NCBI RefSeq assembly: GCF_014230465.1 | Contig: NZ_JAAXCY010000004.1 | Span: forward strand, 62,001 to 126,000 | DNA: 64,000 bases | Direction of reading: 5' to 3' | DNA from: Pseudomonas cremoris | Lineage (GTDB): Bacteria > Pseudomonadota > Gammaproteobacteria > Pseudomonadales > Pseudomonadaceae | In this document: piece after piece, positions 49,403-58,318 of the stretch | Layout: each line of letters opens with the position of its first letter | How positions within the stretch are numbered: the first letter of the stretch is position 1 | Position numbers and translations under genes: made by a program | The notes under the pieces: generated by a model | What the model saw: only the letters and a program-made list of their open reading frames with translations | Told to the model about the DNA's origin: nothing | The model's database searches: none

Positions 49403-49766
49403 AGTCGATTGATCCCTTCACGCAGATTGATCGGACTTGCTGGAAGCTTAGTCGTTGAGGGCTGCTTGTGAGGGAAATGTGTTTTGTTTGTCGGATGTTT
49501 CTTGGAATGTACTGCGACGTTTTGACGCTCGGTGTAGGTTATATGCTCCTGTAAAGTTGGATTATTGCGGGTTGTTTCACTAAATTGATCTGCTTTTATA
49601 GTGAAAGGCCCTGAGCCGGGCTTTTTATACTGCACGCCCCGTTGATCTTGCCTGGCAAGAAGGGCCCGTCCATGAGGCGGCCCCGGTTTCGGCAAGGGCG
49701 CAGGCTTACCCGCCTGCCCCTGGAGACTCTGCGGATAATCCAATAACAAAATGAGGTTGTACCCCT
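49403..49766 (+). promoter_or_regulatory. Structured leader upstream of the ProY-like permease
   Basis: No gene seen. AGGCCC / GGGCTT (49606-49623) with a T-run after it resembles a small terminator or attenuator. A second hairpin, GCAGGC / GCCTGC at 49700-49717, lies between it and the start. GAGG at 49753-49756 precedes the ATG by 10 bases. The arrangement suggests control within the leader but no known riboswitch fold was recognised. Confidence 0.4.
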
Positions 49767-51185
49767 ATGCCAGTCGGCAACCCACTGCCCCATGGCGAGA
49801 CCGCTCAAGGCGGCCCGCTCAAACGCGAACTCGGTGAACGGCACATTCGCCTGATGGCCCTCGGCGCCTGTATCGGTGTCGGCCTGTTCCTCGGCTCGGC
49901 CAAGGCCATCGAAATGGCCGGCCCGGCGATCATGCTGTCGTACATCATCGGCGGCCTGGCAATCCTGGTGATCATGCGCGCCCTCGGCGAGATGGCGGTG
50001 CACAACCCCGTCGCCGGCTCGTTCAGCCGTTACGCCCAAGACTATCTCGGCCCGTTGGCGGGCTTCCTGACTGGCTGGAACTACTGGTTCCTGTGGCTGG
50101 TGACCTGCGTTGCGGAGATCACCGCCGTGGCGGTGTACATGGGCGTGTGGTTCCCCGACACGCCGCGCTGGATCTGGGCCCTGGCGGCGCTGATCAGCAT
50201 GGGTACGATCAACCTGATCGCGGTAAAAGCCTTTGGTGAATTCGAATTCTGGTTCGCGCTGATCAAGATCGTCACGATCATTGCGATGGTCATCGGAGGT
50301 GTCGGCATCATTGCCTTCGGCTTTGGCAACGACGGCGTGGCGCTGGGTATTTCCAACCTGTGGACTCACGGCGGCTTCATGCCCAATGGCGTGCAAGGCG
50401 TGCTGATGTCCCTGCAAATGGTGATGTTCGCCTACCTGGGCGTCGAGATGATCGGCCTCACCGCCGGTGAAGCACGCAACCCGCAGAAGACCATCCCCAG
50501 TGCGATCGGCTCGGTGTTCTGGCGCATCCTGCTGTTTTACGTCGGCGCGTTGTTCGTGATTTTGTCGATCTACCCGTGGAATGAAATCGGCACCCAGGGC
50601 AGCCCGTTCGTGATGACCTTCGAGCGCTTGGGCATCAAGACCGCCGCAGGCATCATCAACTTCGTGGTGATCACCGCTGCGCTGTCGTCGTGCAACGGTG
50701 GCATCTTCAGCACCGGGCGCATGCTCTACAGCCTGGCGCAGAACGGCCAGGCACCGGCCACCTTCGGCACCACTTCAAGCAATGGTGTACCCCGCAAGGC
50801 GCTGTTGTTGTCGATCTTTGCCTTGCTGTTGGGCGTGCTGCTCAACTACCTGGTACCGGATCAGGTGTTCGTGTGGGTGACGTCCATCGCCACCTTCGGC
50901 GCGATCTGGACTTGGCTGATGATCCTGCTGGCCCAGCTCAAGTTCCGCAAAGGCTTGAGCCCAGCCGAGCAGGCGGCGCTCAAGTACCGCATGTGGCTGT
51001 ACCCGGTCAGTTCCTACTTGGCGTTGGCGTTCCTGGTGCTGGTCGTAGGCTTGATGGCGTACTTCCCGGATACCCGTGTGGCGCTTTACGTAGGGCCTGC
51101 GTTCCTGGTGCTGCTGACGGTGCTGTTCTACGTCTTCAAGCTGCAACCGACCAACGCCGGGCATGTTGCCTCGCCATCGGCGTGA
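49767..51185 (+). CDS. proY: Amino acid permease, ProY-like (AAT family)
   Basis: A 472-residue inner-membrane amino acid:proton symporter with 12 helices. Family landmarks: GACIGVGLFLGSAKAIEMAGP in TM1, GGLAILVIMRALGEM, then FAYLGVEMIGLTAGEARNP and the amphipathic loop following TM8. Residues up to about 24 form a cytosolic tail. Sequence is closest in feel to the proline-specific ProY, though histidine or other aromatic transport is also seen in this family. Convergent with opgC. Confidence 0.82.
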   Translation: MPVGNPLPHGETAQGGPLKRELGERHIRLMALGACIGVGLFLGSAKAIEMAGPAIMLSYIIGGLAILVIMRALGEMAVHNPVAGSFSRYAQDYLGPLAGFLTGWNYWFLWLVTCVAEITAVAVYMGVWFPDTPRWIWALAALISMGTINLIAVKAFGEFEFWFALIKIVTIIAMVIGGVGIIAFGFGNDGVALGISNLWTHGGFMPNGVQGVLMSLQMVMFAYLGVEMIGLTAGEARNPQKTIPSAIGSVFWRILLFYVGALFVILSIYPWNEIGTQGSPFVMTFERLGIKTAAGIINFVVITAALSSCNGGIFSTGRMLYSLAQNGQAPATFGTTSSNGVPRKALLLSIFALLLGVLLNYLVPDQVFVWVTSIATFGAIWTWLMILLAQLKFRKGLSPAEQAALKYRMWLYPVSSYLALAFLVLVVGLMAYFPDTRVALYVGPAFLVLLTVLFYVFKLQPTNAGHVASPSA

Positions 51186-51252
51186 TCCTTGGTTGGCCCG
51201 TTGCGCCAAGCTTTGAGGCGCGCGGGTCAACAAATTGAACGCACGAATACGC

Positions 51253-51273
51253 ACGCCCGCGCGATGCGGGCGT
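51253..51273. terminator. Putative terminator between convergent permease and OpgC genes
   Basis: ACGCCCGC / GCGGGCGT forms an 8-bp stem with a 5-base loop nine bases from the OpgC stop. T-runs on both sides are weak, so efficiency is uncertain, but the position between converging genes is right. Confidence 0.5.
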
Positions 51274-51281
51274 TACCTAAG

Positions 51282-52397
51282 TCAATTCGCGCGGCGCTGG
51301 CTCAGCCGCTTGTTCAACTCCAGCCAGGCGCCCAGTGCGGCCATCAGCACCACGCCCACCCACGCGGTCAGCAGTTGCATTGCCAGTGCATCGCCGGCCA
51401 TGGCATTGAGCATGTCGGCCAAGGGGGCGAGCAACACGCCCAAGCAGAAAACTTCCAGAGAAAACCGGCCCATTCGGCACACCTGTGCGGCGAGCGGATT
51501 TTGCGTCCAGCCTGCGCCCGGCAGCAGCTTGGCGGTGACGTAGGCCAGGGCCAGGAAGTGCAGCAGGCGCACGGGTGAAAGGTCTGTTTTGCTGATCGGG
51601 TAGATCAGCTCGCTGATCACGGCTGGCATGACGGCGTCGTGGAGCTCAGGCCAACGCCACGACAGGGTCAGAATGCCGGTGATCAGCACATATACCGCTG
51701 CCGCGATAAACATCGGCTGACGTGACAAGGGACGAGGCTCGACGGGCTTTTTGCGCTGACTATGAATCGCCGCAGCCCCGCCCAGTACAAACAGCAACTG
51801 CCAGGTAATCGGGTTGAAATACCACACGCCGTCCTCGATGGCCCGCAGGTTCCAACCCATCCAGGGCGCCAGCAAGTAAACGGTCAGCGACACAGCCACG
51901 ACCACAAGGGGGCTGCGCATCATCAGCGGTAGTACCAGTGCCAGGCTGGCCAGCAACACGATGTACAGCGGCAAGGGGTCCATCAGGTTGGGTTTGAAGC
52001 GCAACAGCAACTCATCCAGCAACGCCTGTTGCGGGTGAGTGATGAAGTGGGTCATGCCCATTTCTTGCACCAGGTCACGCGTCTCGACGTGGCTGTTGGC
52101 GAAGAACACGATGCCCATCAGCATCGCCAGCAAAAAGATGTGGACCACGTACAGCACCCAGGTGCGTCGCAGGATTTTCAGGCAGGCCATCCAGTAGCCT
52201 TCGCGTTGCAGGACTTTGCCGTAGGCCATCACCGAGGCGAAGCCGGCGAGGAACACAAAGACTTCCGCAGCGTCACTGAAACCGATGTTACGCAGGGTGA
52301 TCTGGCCGAGGGGATTGTGGGGGACGTGATCCCAGAAAATGAAGATCAACGCCAGGCCCCGAAAAAAATCGATGCGCGGGTCGCGTCCGTTCAGCAT
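51282..52397 (-). CDS. OpgC-family membrane acyltransferase
   Basis: A 371-residue membrane protein with about ten helices. The OpgC/acyltransferase-3 motif is at the start (DPRIDFFRGLALIFIFWDHVP), followed by FSDAAEVFVFLAGF. In enterics OpgC adds succinyl groups to osmoregulated periplasmic glucans. No opgG or opgH genes are nearby, so the acceptor here is not known. Start chosen at MLNGRDPRIDFF because the upstream 20 codons lack family character. Confidence 0.85.
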   Translation of the reverse strand: MLNGRDPRIDFFRGLALIFIFWDHVPHNPLGQITLRNIGFSDAAEVFVFLAGFASVMAYGKVLQREGYWMACLKILRRTWVLYVVHIFLLAMLMGIVFFANSHVETRDLVQEMGMTHFITHPQQALLDELLLRFKPNLMDPLPLYIVLLASLALVLPLMMRSPLVVVAVSLTVYLLAPWMGWNLRAIEDGVWYFNPITWQLLFVLGGAAAIHSQRKKPVEPRPLSRQPMFIAAAVYVLITGILTLSWRWPELHDAVMPAVISELIYPISKTDLSPVRLLHFLALAYVTAKLLPGAGWTQNPLAAQVCRMGRFSLEVFCLGVLLAPLADMLNAMAGDALAMQLLTAWVGVVLMAALGAWLELNKRLSQRRAN

Positions 52398-52529
52398 GGC
52401 AGCAGGCTCTTGTACGGATTGTTTATTAAAGACACGCGGGCGTGGGCAATGACGCACGCCACGCGTCGGGGGCGCGAAGGTTGGCGGTATTTGTAAGCAA
52501 TTGCAAAGGTTGGGTATTACTGGATGTCT

Positions 52530-52826
52530 CTAGACATCAATGATTACCAAAGTTCCATGGCTGCCCGCGAGCACGCTATGGGCCGTACCGGCTTGCACGA
52601 GGTACATCTGGCCGGCATTCACTCGGATTTCCTGGTTGTCGATGCTCAGTTGCAAATGACCGCTGACCACAAACAGCCCTTCGTTGTAGTCATGGGTCTC
52701 TTCCTCATACGCCTGCTCATCCATGCGCAACACCTTGATCCGCGCCGGGCCGACCTGGCCCAAGCGTGTTGATTTCCAGCTGTCGGGCAATTGTTTGGCG
52801 ATAGCAGCAAAGTCCAGCAACGGCAT
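52530..52826 (-). CDS. Small cupin domain protein
   Basis: A 98-residue single-cupin protein: HDYNEGLFVVSGHLQLSID is motif 1, with fewer metal-ligand histidines than canonical GX5HXH, and AGQMYLVQAGTAHSV is motif 2 with its His. Preceded by AAGGAG. It lies downstream, on the same strand, of the FMN protein. Likely a small-molecule or metal-binding accessory; the reaction is unknown. Confidence 0.82.
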   Translation of the reverse strand: MPLLDFAAIAKQLPDSWKSTRLGQVGPARIKVLRMDEQAYEEETHDYNEGLFVVSGHLQLSIDNQEIRVNAGQMYLVQAGTAHSVLAGSHGTLVIIDV

Positions 52827-52890
52827 GTGAATCTCCTTGTTTCAACGATGCCGTCGGTGGTCCGGTTCAGCGGTCAGTGATGATTGACGA

Positions 52891-54510
52891 TTATGCAGCC
52901 ACGACGTCATTGGGCTCGAAGCTATCGGCCCGCGCCATCTGCCACATGCGCGAATAGAACTCGCCATTTACCTCACCGGTTAGCAATTCACCCGGCTTGA
53001 GGAACACATGAAGCTGTGAAAACAGTTTGATCTCGGTCGCCGACATTCGCCGCACCAAGTGCTTGGCAGACAGTTGCGAAGGGTGATCGAGGCCAGCAGC
53101 GGCGAGCATTTCTGCCAGCGCCTTGAGCGTGCTGCGATGAAAGTTGAACACACGCTGGGCCTTGTCCGGCACTACCAGCGCGCGTTGGCGCAGCGGGTCT
53201 TGAGTCGCAACGCCAGTCGGACATTTGTTGGTGTGACACGATTGGGACTGAATGCAGCCGATGGCAAACATGAAGCCCCGCGCCGAGTTGGCCCAGTCGG
53301 CACCGATGGCCAAGACGCTGGCGATATCGAACGCGCTGACGATCTTGCCGCTGGCGCCGAGCTTGATTTTGTCGCGCAGGTTCAGGCCCACCAGGGTGTT
53401 GTGCACGAACAACAGGCCTTCACGCAACGGCACACCGATGTGGTCGGTGAACTCCACGGGCGCCGCACCGGTGCCGCCTTCCTTGCCATCCACCACGATA
53501 AAATCCGGGAGGATGCCGGTTTCCAGCATGGCCTTGGCAATGCCCATGAACTCCCACGGATGGCCCAGGCAAAACTTGAAGCCTACCGGTTTGCCGCCGG
53601 ACAGCTCGCGCAGTTGTTGGATGAACTGCATCATTTCGATAGGCGTGGAAAACGCGCTGTGGCGCGACGGCGAGATGCAGTCTTCGCCCATCATGATGCC
53701 GCGTGTCTCGGCGATTTCCTGGGTGACCTTGTGCTTGGGCAAGATCCCGCCATGGCCGGGCTTGGCGCCCTGGCTCATCTTGATTTCGATCATGCGCACT
53801 TGCGGGTCCTGGGCCTGCACGGCGAAGCGTTCCGGGTCGAAACGGCCGTCGCTGGTGCGGCAACCGAAGTAGCCGCTGCCCAGTTCCCAGGTCAGGTCGC
53901 CGCCGTTTTCTCGGTGATAGGGGCTGATGCTGCCTTCGCCGGTGTCATGGGCAAAGTTGCCGAGCTTGGCGCCTTGATTGAGCGCGCGGATTGCGTTGGC
54001 GCTCAGCGAGCCAAAACTCATTGCCGAGATATTGAACACCGATGCCGAATACGGTTGCTTGCACTGCGGCCCGCCGACCATCACGCGAAACCCGCTCGGG
54101 TCGCTCAAGGGGGCTGGGCGCATGGAGTGGCCGATAAATTCGAAGCCCGACTGGTACACATCGATCAGGGTGCCGAAGGGTTTGTCCGCGCTTTCATTCT
54201 TGGCGCGCGAATACACCAGCGAGCGCTGGGCCCGGGAAAAGGGCAGGGCGTCGCTGTCGGATTCGAGCAGGTACTGGCGGATTTCCGGGCGGATGGCTTC
54301 CACCAGGTAACGGATATTGCCCAGGATCGGGTAGTTGCGACGCACGGCGTGGGGGCTTTGCAGCAGGTCGAAAATGCCGATCAGGCTGAGGATGCCGGTG
54401 ACCACGGTGATGGGCCACAGCCATTCATGTTCGATAAACGGGAGGCTGGCGAGGGTAAAAATGACGCACACGGCAAAGAAGGCGTAACGGCTTAATAACG
54501 ACAGGCTCAT
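52891..54510 (-). CDS. FMN-binding glutamate-synthase-like membrane protein
   Basis: A 539-residue protein with two N-terminal membrane helices (about 5-50) and an archaeal/GltS-type synthase domain. Seen in order: NISAMSFGSLSANAIRALNQ, GEGSISPYHREN, SQGAKPGHGGILP and VVDGKEGGTGAAP. Cysteines in the C-terminal part (IGCIQSQSCHTNKCPTGVA) match the [3Fe-4S] cluster loop of GltB. There is no amidotransferase domain and no small subunit, so it is not a normal glutamate synthase; the electron donor and substrate are unknown. Preceded by AAGGA. Confidence 0.87.
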   Translation of the reverse strand: MSLSLLSRYAFFAVCVIFTLASLPFIEHEWLWPITVVTGILSLIGIFDLLQSPHAVRRNYPILGNIRYLVEAIRPEIRQYLLESDSDALPFSRAQRSLVYSRAKNESADKPFGTLIDVYQSGFEFIGHSMRPAPLSDPSGFRVMVGGPQCKQPYSASVFNISAMSFGSLSANAIRALNQGAKLGNFAHDTGEGSISPYHRENGGDLTWELGSGYFGCRTSDGRFDPERFAVQAQDPQVRMIEIKMSQGAKPGHGGILPKHKVTQEIAETRGIMMGEDCISPSRHSAFSTPIEMMQFIQQLRELSGGKPVGFKFCLGHPWEFMGIAKAMLETGILPDFIVVDGKEGGTGAAPVEFTDHIGVPLREGLLFVHNTLVGLNLRDKIKLGASGKIVSAFDIASVLAIGADWANSARGFMFAIGCIQSQSCHTNKCPTGVATQDPLRQRALVVPDKAQRVFNFHRSTLKALAEMLAAAGLDHPSQLSAKHLVRRMSATEIKLFSQLHVFLKPGELLTGEVNGEFYSRMWQMARADSFEPNDVVAA

Positions 54511-54539
54511 ACGGTTTTCCTTGGGTTCGGACTCATCGG

Positions 54540-55304
54540 CTAGGCGGTTTGCGCCTGAAGAAAGATCGAGAACAGCTCCGACTGGGATTTGATCCCTAGC
54601 TTGCTGTACATGTGTTTCTTATGGACTTTCACGGTTTCAACAGAGATTTCCAGCTTACGAGCGATTTCCTTGCTGGAGCAACCGCTGAGCATCAAACGGC
54701 CGACATCCAGTTCGCGGGCGGTAAGCTGCGCGCCCCATTCATCATTCTGGATAGGAGGTTGCGGCGCGCTGACCTGATTGAGTTCGTAGGGCAGGCGCTG
54801 GCGCAACAGGCTCAGCACCCACGGCTGGATCAACGACAGCAGGGCAATCTGGCTTTGGTCAAAGCGCTGTTTCGATCCCAGGGACAGGCACAGCGTGCGG
54901 CCATCTGGCAGGTGGCAATTGAACTGGATTTCATCGGCCACCACGTTCAAGCGGAAGTACCGTTGGTAATACTCGGTGAGTTCAAAGTGCTCCGGCGCGA
55001 CGTCGGCCAGGCGGAACAAGCCGGTACGCGAATGCTCGCGGCTGGCGATGTAGAAGGGGTCGAGCAGGTACAGGCCGTTGAGGTAGTCCTGGAACAGATG
55101 GTCCGGCGTGCCGTCGGCGCCGGGGCATTCGGCGAACACCAGAGGCCGGTGCTCGCTGCTGAACAACAGCGCCACCCAACTGTCGGACGGCACGTATTGG
55201 TCCAGCAATCGCACCAGCTGGGTCCAGAAGTTGGCCTGGTCCAGGGCGTCTATCATTTGCCCCACCGAACGGTGCCAGGCGATGTCTTGCAGCGACATGG
55301 TCAT
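54540..55304 (-). CDS. LuxR family transcription regulator
   Basis: A 254-residue regulator: an N-terminal sensory part without a recognised autoinducer-domain signature, then a C-terminal LuxR HTH (about 190-245, LTARELDVGRLML, SSKEIARKLEISVETVKVH). Divergent from the RamA-like amidase (92-base gap) and upstream of the FMN protein on the same strand, so it may regulate both directions. Confidence 0.88.
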   Translation of the reverse strand: MTMSLQDIAWHRSVGQMIDALDQANFWTQLVRLLDQYVPSDSWVALLFSSEHRPLVFAECPGADGTPDHLFQDYLNGLYLLDPFYIASREHSRTGLFRLADVAPEHFELTEYYQRYFRLNVVADEIQFNCHLPDGRTLCLSLGSKQRFDQSQIALLSLIQPWVLSLLRQRLPYELNQVSAPQPPIQNDEWGAQLTARELDVGRLMLSGCSSKEIARKLEISVETVKVHKKHMYSKLGIKSQSELFSIFLQAQTA

Positions 55305-55396
55305 TATCTACCCCTATCGGGTTACCCCCGCCGCGTAATTCCCTGGCCTGGTGTGGCTGCGCATACTGCGGCACAGATTGAGAACAAGGAATACCC

Positions 55397-56224
55397 ATGA
55401 AGGTCGAATTTGCCCAGTTGGCGGGCCGTGATAACGGTACAGCTTACAACCTTGAGCGCGCTTTGGCGGCGATTGCTGCCTGTGCCGGCGATACGCAACT
55501 GATCGTCTTCCCGGAAACCCACCTGATGGGCTTCCCGTCGGCCGAGACCGTCGCCGACATCGCCGAACCGCTGGACGGCCCGACCGTGCAGGCCGTTATC
55601 CAGGCCGCCCGCGAGCGCAACATCGCCGTGGTGATCGGCATGGCCGAGAACGATAACGGCCAGTTCTACAACACTACCTTGCTGATTACCCCCGAGGGCA
55701 TCGCCCTGCGTTATCGCAAGACCCACCTCTGGGCCTCTGATCGCGGTGTGTTTACCCCGGGTGACCGCTACGCCACCTGTGTGTGGAACGGCGTACGCAT
55801 CGGCCTGTTGATCTGCTACGACATCGAGTTTCCGGAAACCGCCCGCGCCAATGCGCAATTGGGCGCCGAACTGTTGATCGTCACCAACGGCAACATGGAC
55901 CCGTACGGTCCCACCCACCGCACCGCAATCATGGCCCGCGCCCAGGAAAATCAGGCGTTTGCGCTGATGGTCAACCGGGTAGGCGAGGGCGATGGCGGCC
56001 TGTTATTCGCCGGCGGCAGCGCGTTGGTGGACCCGATAGGCACCTTGCTGTTCGAGGCCGGGCGCGAGGAAGGGCAATTCACGGTCGAGCTGGACCTTGA
56101 CCAACTGGCAGCGGCGCGCAAGGACTACCGCTACCTGGATGACCAGCGCTTGAAATTGCCGGGTGAGGTGATCGAGCGCGCAGACGGCACACGGGAGCTT
56201 CTGATCCCCAATTTCCCCGGCTGA
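55397..56224 (+). CDS. Carbon-nitrogen hydrolase, RamA-like amidase
   Basis: A 275-residue nitrilase-superfamily enzyme with the Glu-Lys-Cys triad: Glu40 (FPETHLMG), Lys108 (YRKTHLW) and Cys140 (LICYDIEFPE). Overall it is reminiscent of the R-stereoselective amidase RamA of Pseudomonas and of omega-amidases. Its neighbour is an amino acid/polyamine permease, so the in vivo substrate is probably an imported amide or amino acid amide. N-carbamoylputrescine hydrolase is a related alternative. Confidence 0.87.
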   Translation: MKVEFAQLAGRDNGTAYNLERALAAIAACAGDTQLIVFPETHLMGFPSAETVADIAEPLDGPTVQAVIQAARERNIAVVIGMAENDNGQFYNTTLLITPEGIALRYRKTHLWASDRGVFTPGDRYATCVWNGVRIGLLICYDIEFPETARANAQLGAELLIVTNGNMDPYGPTHRTAIMARAQENQAFALMVNRVGEGDGGLLFAGGSALVDPIGTLLFEAGREEGQFTVELDLDQLAAARKDYRYLDDQRLKLPGEVIERADGTRELLIPNFPG

Positions 56225-56233
56225 CGGGAACCC

Positions 56234-56367
56234 TGTAGTGAGCGAGCTTGCCTCGCGCTGGGGGGCGAAGCCGCCCCAACCAGGCCGCCGCAGTGTTTCA
56301 GTAAGACCGAGGTGCCTGGGTTTGGGGCGGCTTCGCCACCCAGCGCGAGGCAAGCTCGCTCACTACA
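56234..56367. repeat. 134-bp near-perfect palindrome, different REP family
   Basis: TGTAGTGAGCGAGCTTGCC and its inverse occupy both ends, with inner arms GGCGAAGCCGCCCC / GGGGCGGCTTCGCC, so about 44 bases per arm can pair. It is unrelated in sequence to the GTGGGAGCGGGC elements and appears once in this window, between the amidase and permease genes. Confidence 0.88.
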
Positions 56368-56452
56368 ACCCGTGCCGTACATAAGAAAAAAGACACCTGC
56401 AACACCCATTTCAGTTCTGCCATAAATCTAATAAATCAGCGGAGAATCGCTC

Positions 56453-57778
56453 ATGGCTCGTTTGCAACGCACCCTGTCGTTAGGGTCGGTGGTGCTGTTT
56501 GGCATCGCCTATATGACGCCGATCATTGTGCTCGGCACCTTTGGCATCCTGGCGCAATCCACTGCGGGCATGGTCCCCGCCGCGTATCTGGCGGCGCTGG
56601 TAGCGATGTTCTTTACCGCCATGAGCTACGGGCGCATGGCCTCGGCTTTTCCGGTCGCCGGTTCCGCCTACAGCTATGTGCGCAAGGCAATCAGCCCGAA
56701 ACTGGGGTTTATCGCGGGTTGGGCGGTGTTGCTCGACTACCTGTTCTTGCCCATGGCCATTTGGCTGATCGGTGCGGCGTACCTCAATTCGGCGTTCCCG
56801 GCAGTGCCGCAATGGATCTGGGTGCTGGCGTTTATCGGCATCACCAGCGCCATCAACATCGTCGGCCTCAAGTTGGCCAACGGCATCAATGCGTTGCTGA
56901 TGCTGGTGCAGTTCCTGGTGCTGATCGCGTTCGTGGCGCTGTGCATCCATTACATCGGCGGCGACGCCAGCAAGCCGCTGTGGACCATCACCCCGTTCTT
57001 CAACGGCCAGATGCAGATGCCGTTGATCATGAGTGGGGCGGCCATTGCCTGCTATTCGTTCCTGGGCTTTGACGCGGTCAGCACCCTGACCGAAGAAACC
57101 CGCGACCCACGTCGCACCATTCCACGGGCCATCATGTTGATCACTTTGATCGGCGGCCTGATTTTTGTGGCGGTGTCCTACTTTGTGCAGATCGCTCATC
57201 CGTCGTTCGAATTCGCCAACGTCGATTCGGCGGCGTACGAAATTGCGCGCAATATCGGCGGCGACCTGTTTGTGTCGATCTTCCTGATCGGCCTGATCGT
57301 CGGTCAATTCGCCTCGGGGTTATCGGCCCAGGCCAGTGGTTCGCGGTTGTTGTTTGCCATGGGCCGTGACGGTGTGTTGCCCAAGTCGTTCTTCGGCACC
57401 TTGCATGCGCGCTTCGGCACGCCGGTCAACAGCATCCTGTTGTGTGCAGTGGTGGCGCTGCTGGCGTTGAAGCTGGACGTGACCACCTCCACCTCGTTCA
57501 TCAACTTCGGTGCGTTCCTGGCGTTCAGCCTGGTGAACCTGTCGGTGATCTTCCACTACTGGATCGGCGCCAAACAGCGCGGCGTGCGTGAGTTGATCCT
57601 GTTTCTGGTGTTCCCGACCATCGGCCTGGTCGCGGATTTATGGCTGATGGTCAGCCTCGACCACTTGGCGATTTACCTGGGCCTGGTGTGGTTGGCGATT
57701 GGTTTGGTGTACCTGGGCGTACTGACCCGTGGCTTCTCGCAACAGCCACCGGAGATGGATTTCCAGGAAGCTGCATAG
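56453..57778 (+). CDS. APC family permease, putrescine/amino-acid type
   Basis: A 441-residue transporter with 12 helices: SLGSVVLFGIAYMTPIIVLG in TM1, the sodium- or substrate-site break in helix 6 (CYSFLGFDAVSTLTEETRDP) and SGLSAQASGSRLLFAMGRD. Resembles PuuP-like polyamine importers. Preceded by GGAGAA, in line with the amidase upstream. Together they look like uptake plus amide hydrolysis of one nitrogen source. Confidence 0.84.
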   Translation: MARLQRTLSLGSVVLFGIAYMTPIIVLGTFGILAQSTAGMVPAAYLAALVAMFFTAMSYGRMASAFPVAGSAYSYVRKAISPKLGFIAGWAVLLDYLFLPMAIWLIGAAYLNSAFPAVPQWIWVLAFIGITSAINIVGLKLANGINALLMLVQFLVLIAFVALCIHYIGGDASKPLWTITPFFNGQMQMPLIMSGAAIACYSFLGFDAVSTLTEETRDPRRTIPRAIMLITLIGGLIFVAVSYFVQIAHPSFEFANVDSAAYEIARNIGGDLFVSIFLIGLIVGQFASGLSAQASGSRLLFAMGRDGVLPKSFFGTLHARFGTPVNSILLCAVVALLALKLDVTTSTSFINFGAFLAFSLVNLSVIFHYWIGAKQRGVRELILFLVFPTIGLVADLWLMVSLDHLAIYLGLVWLAIGLVYLGVLTRGFSQQPPEMDFQEAA

Positions 57779-57830
57779 ACTCTCTCGGTCTATTCTTATT
57801 GCAATCGGTTCTCGTTTGGGTGCATGATTT

Positions 57831-57847
57831 GTGTTATTGTATAACAC
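57831..57847. promoter_or_regulatory. Putative Zur operator of the type B L31 gene
   Basis: GTGTTAT-TGT-ATAACAC is a perfect 7-base dyad. Its core GTTATTGTATAAC has the same layout as the site upstream of the ZnuD-like receptor. It ends 31 bases before the ATG, overlapping the promoter, so Zur with zinc would repress the gene. Confidence 0.78.
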
Positions 57848-57878
57848 TTGTTTTGCACCCACACGCCCCGGAGGCCTC

Positions 57879-58151
57879 ATGAAAGCTGGAATCCATCCCG
57901 ACTACCGCACCGTGCTGTTCCACGACACTGCCGCCGACGTGTTCTTCCTGATCGGCTCCACCGCCGACAGCGATCGCACCCACAAACACAGCGACGGCAA
58001 CACCTACCCGTACATCCCATTGGACGTGTCCAGCGCCTCGCACCCGATCTACACCGGCCAACAACGCAAGACCCAGGCCGAAGGCCGGATTGCCGGGTTC
58101 AACAAGCGTTTTGCGTCGTTCGGCTCAAGCCCGAAAAAAGCCGACGCGTGA
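57879..58151 (+). CDS. rpmE2: Type B ribosomal protein L31 (zinc-free)
   Basis: A 90-residue paralogue of L31 that replaces zinc-containing L31 on the ribosome during zinc shortage, freeing zinc. It begins [20 protein letters not shown] and contains no cysteine, so the CxxC zinc ribbon is absent. ATG 57879 is chosen; upstream in-frame codons would run through the operator. A strong terminator follows. Confidence 0.95.
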   Translation: MKAGIHPDYRTVLFHDTAADVFFLIGSTADSDRTHKHSDGNTYPYIPLDVSSASHPIYTGQQRKTQAEGRIAGFNKRFASFGSSPKKADA

Positions 58152-58171
58152 GGCGTACCGGTTTCACCTCG

Positions 58172-58205
58172 AAGGCCGCTCCTGTTTCTGGAGCGGCTTT
58201 TTTTT
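58172..58205 (+). terminator. Intrinsic terminator after rpmE2
   Basis: GCCGCTCC / GGAGCGGC (8 bp, 7-base loop, 58175-58197) is followed by a run of eight T, a textbook rho-independent terminator. Confidence 0.94.
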
Positions 58206-58318
58206 GCATTGATATCGGAAGGCCATCATTTTGCCAGAAACCGACTAAACTACTCAGTAATCGCCAAGGAGGCAGGCCCAGACTGTAAGGAGCGCATACC
58301 GACGATCCGAGGTGTCCC

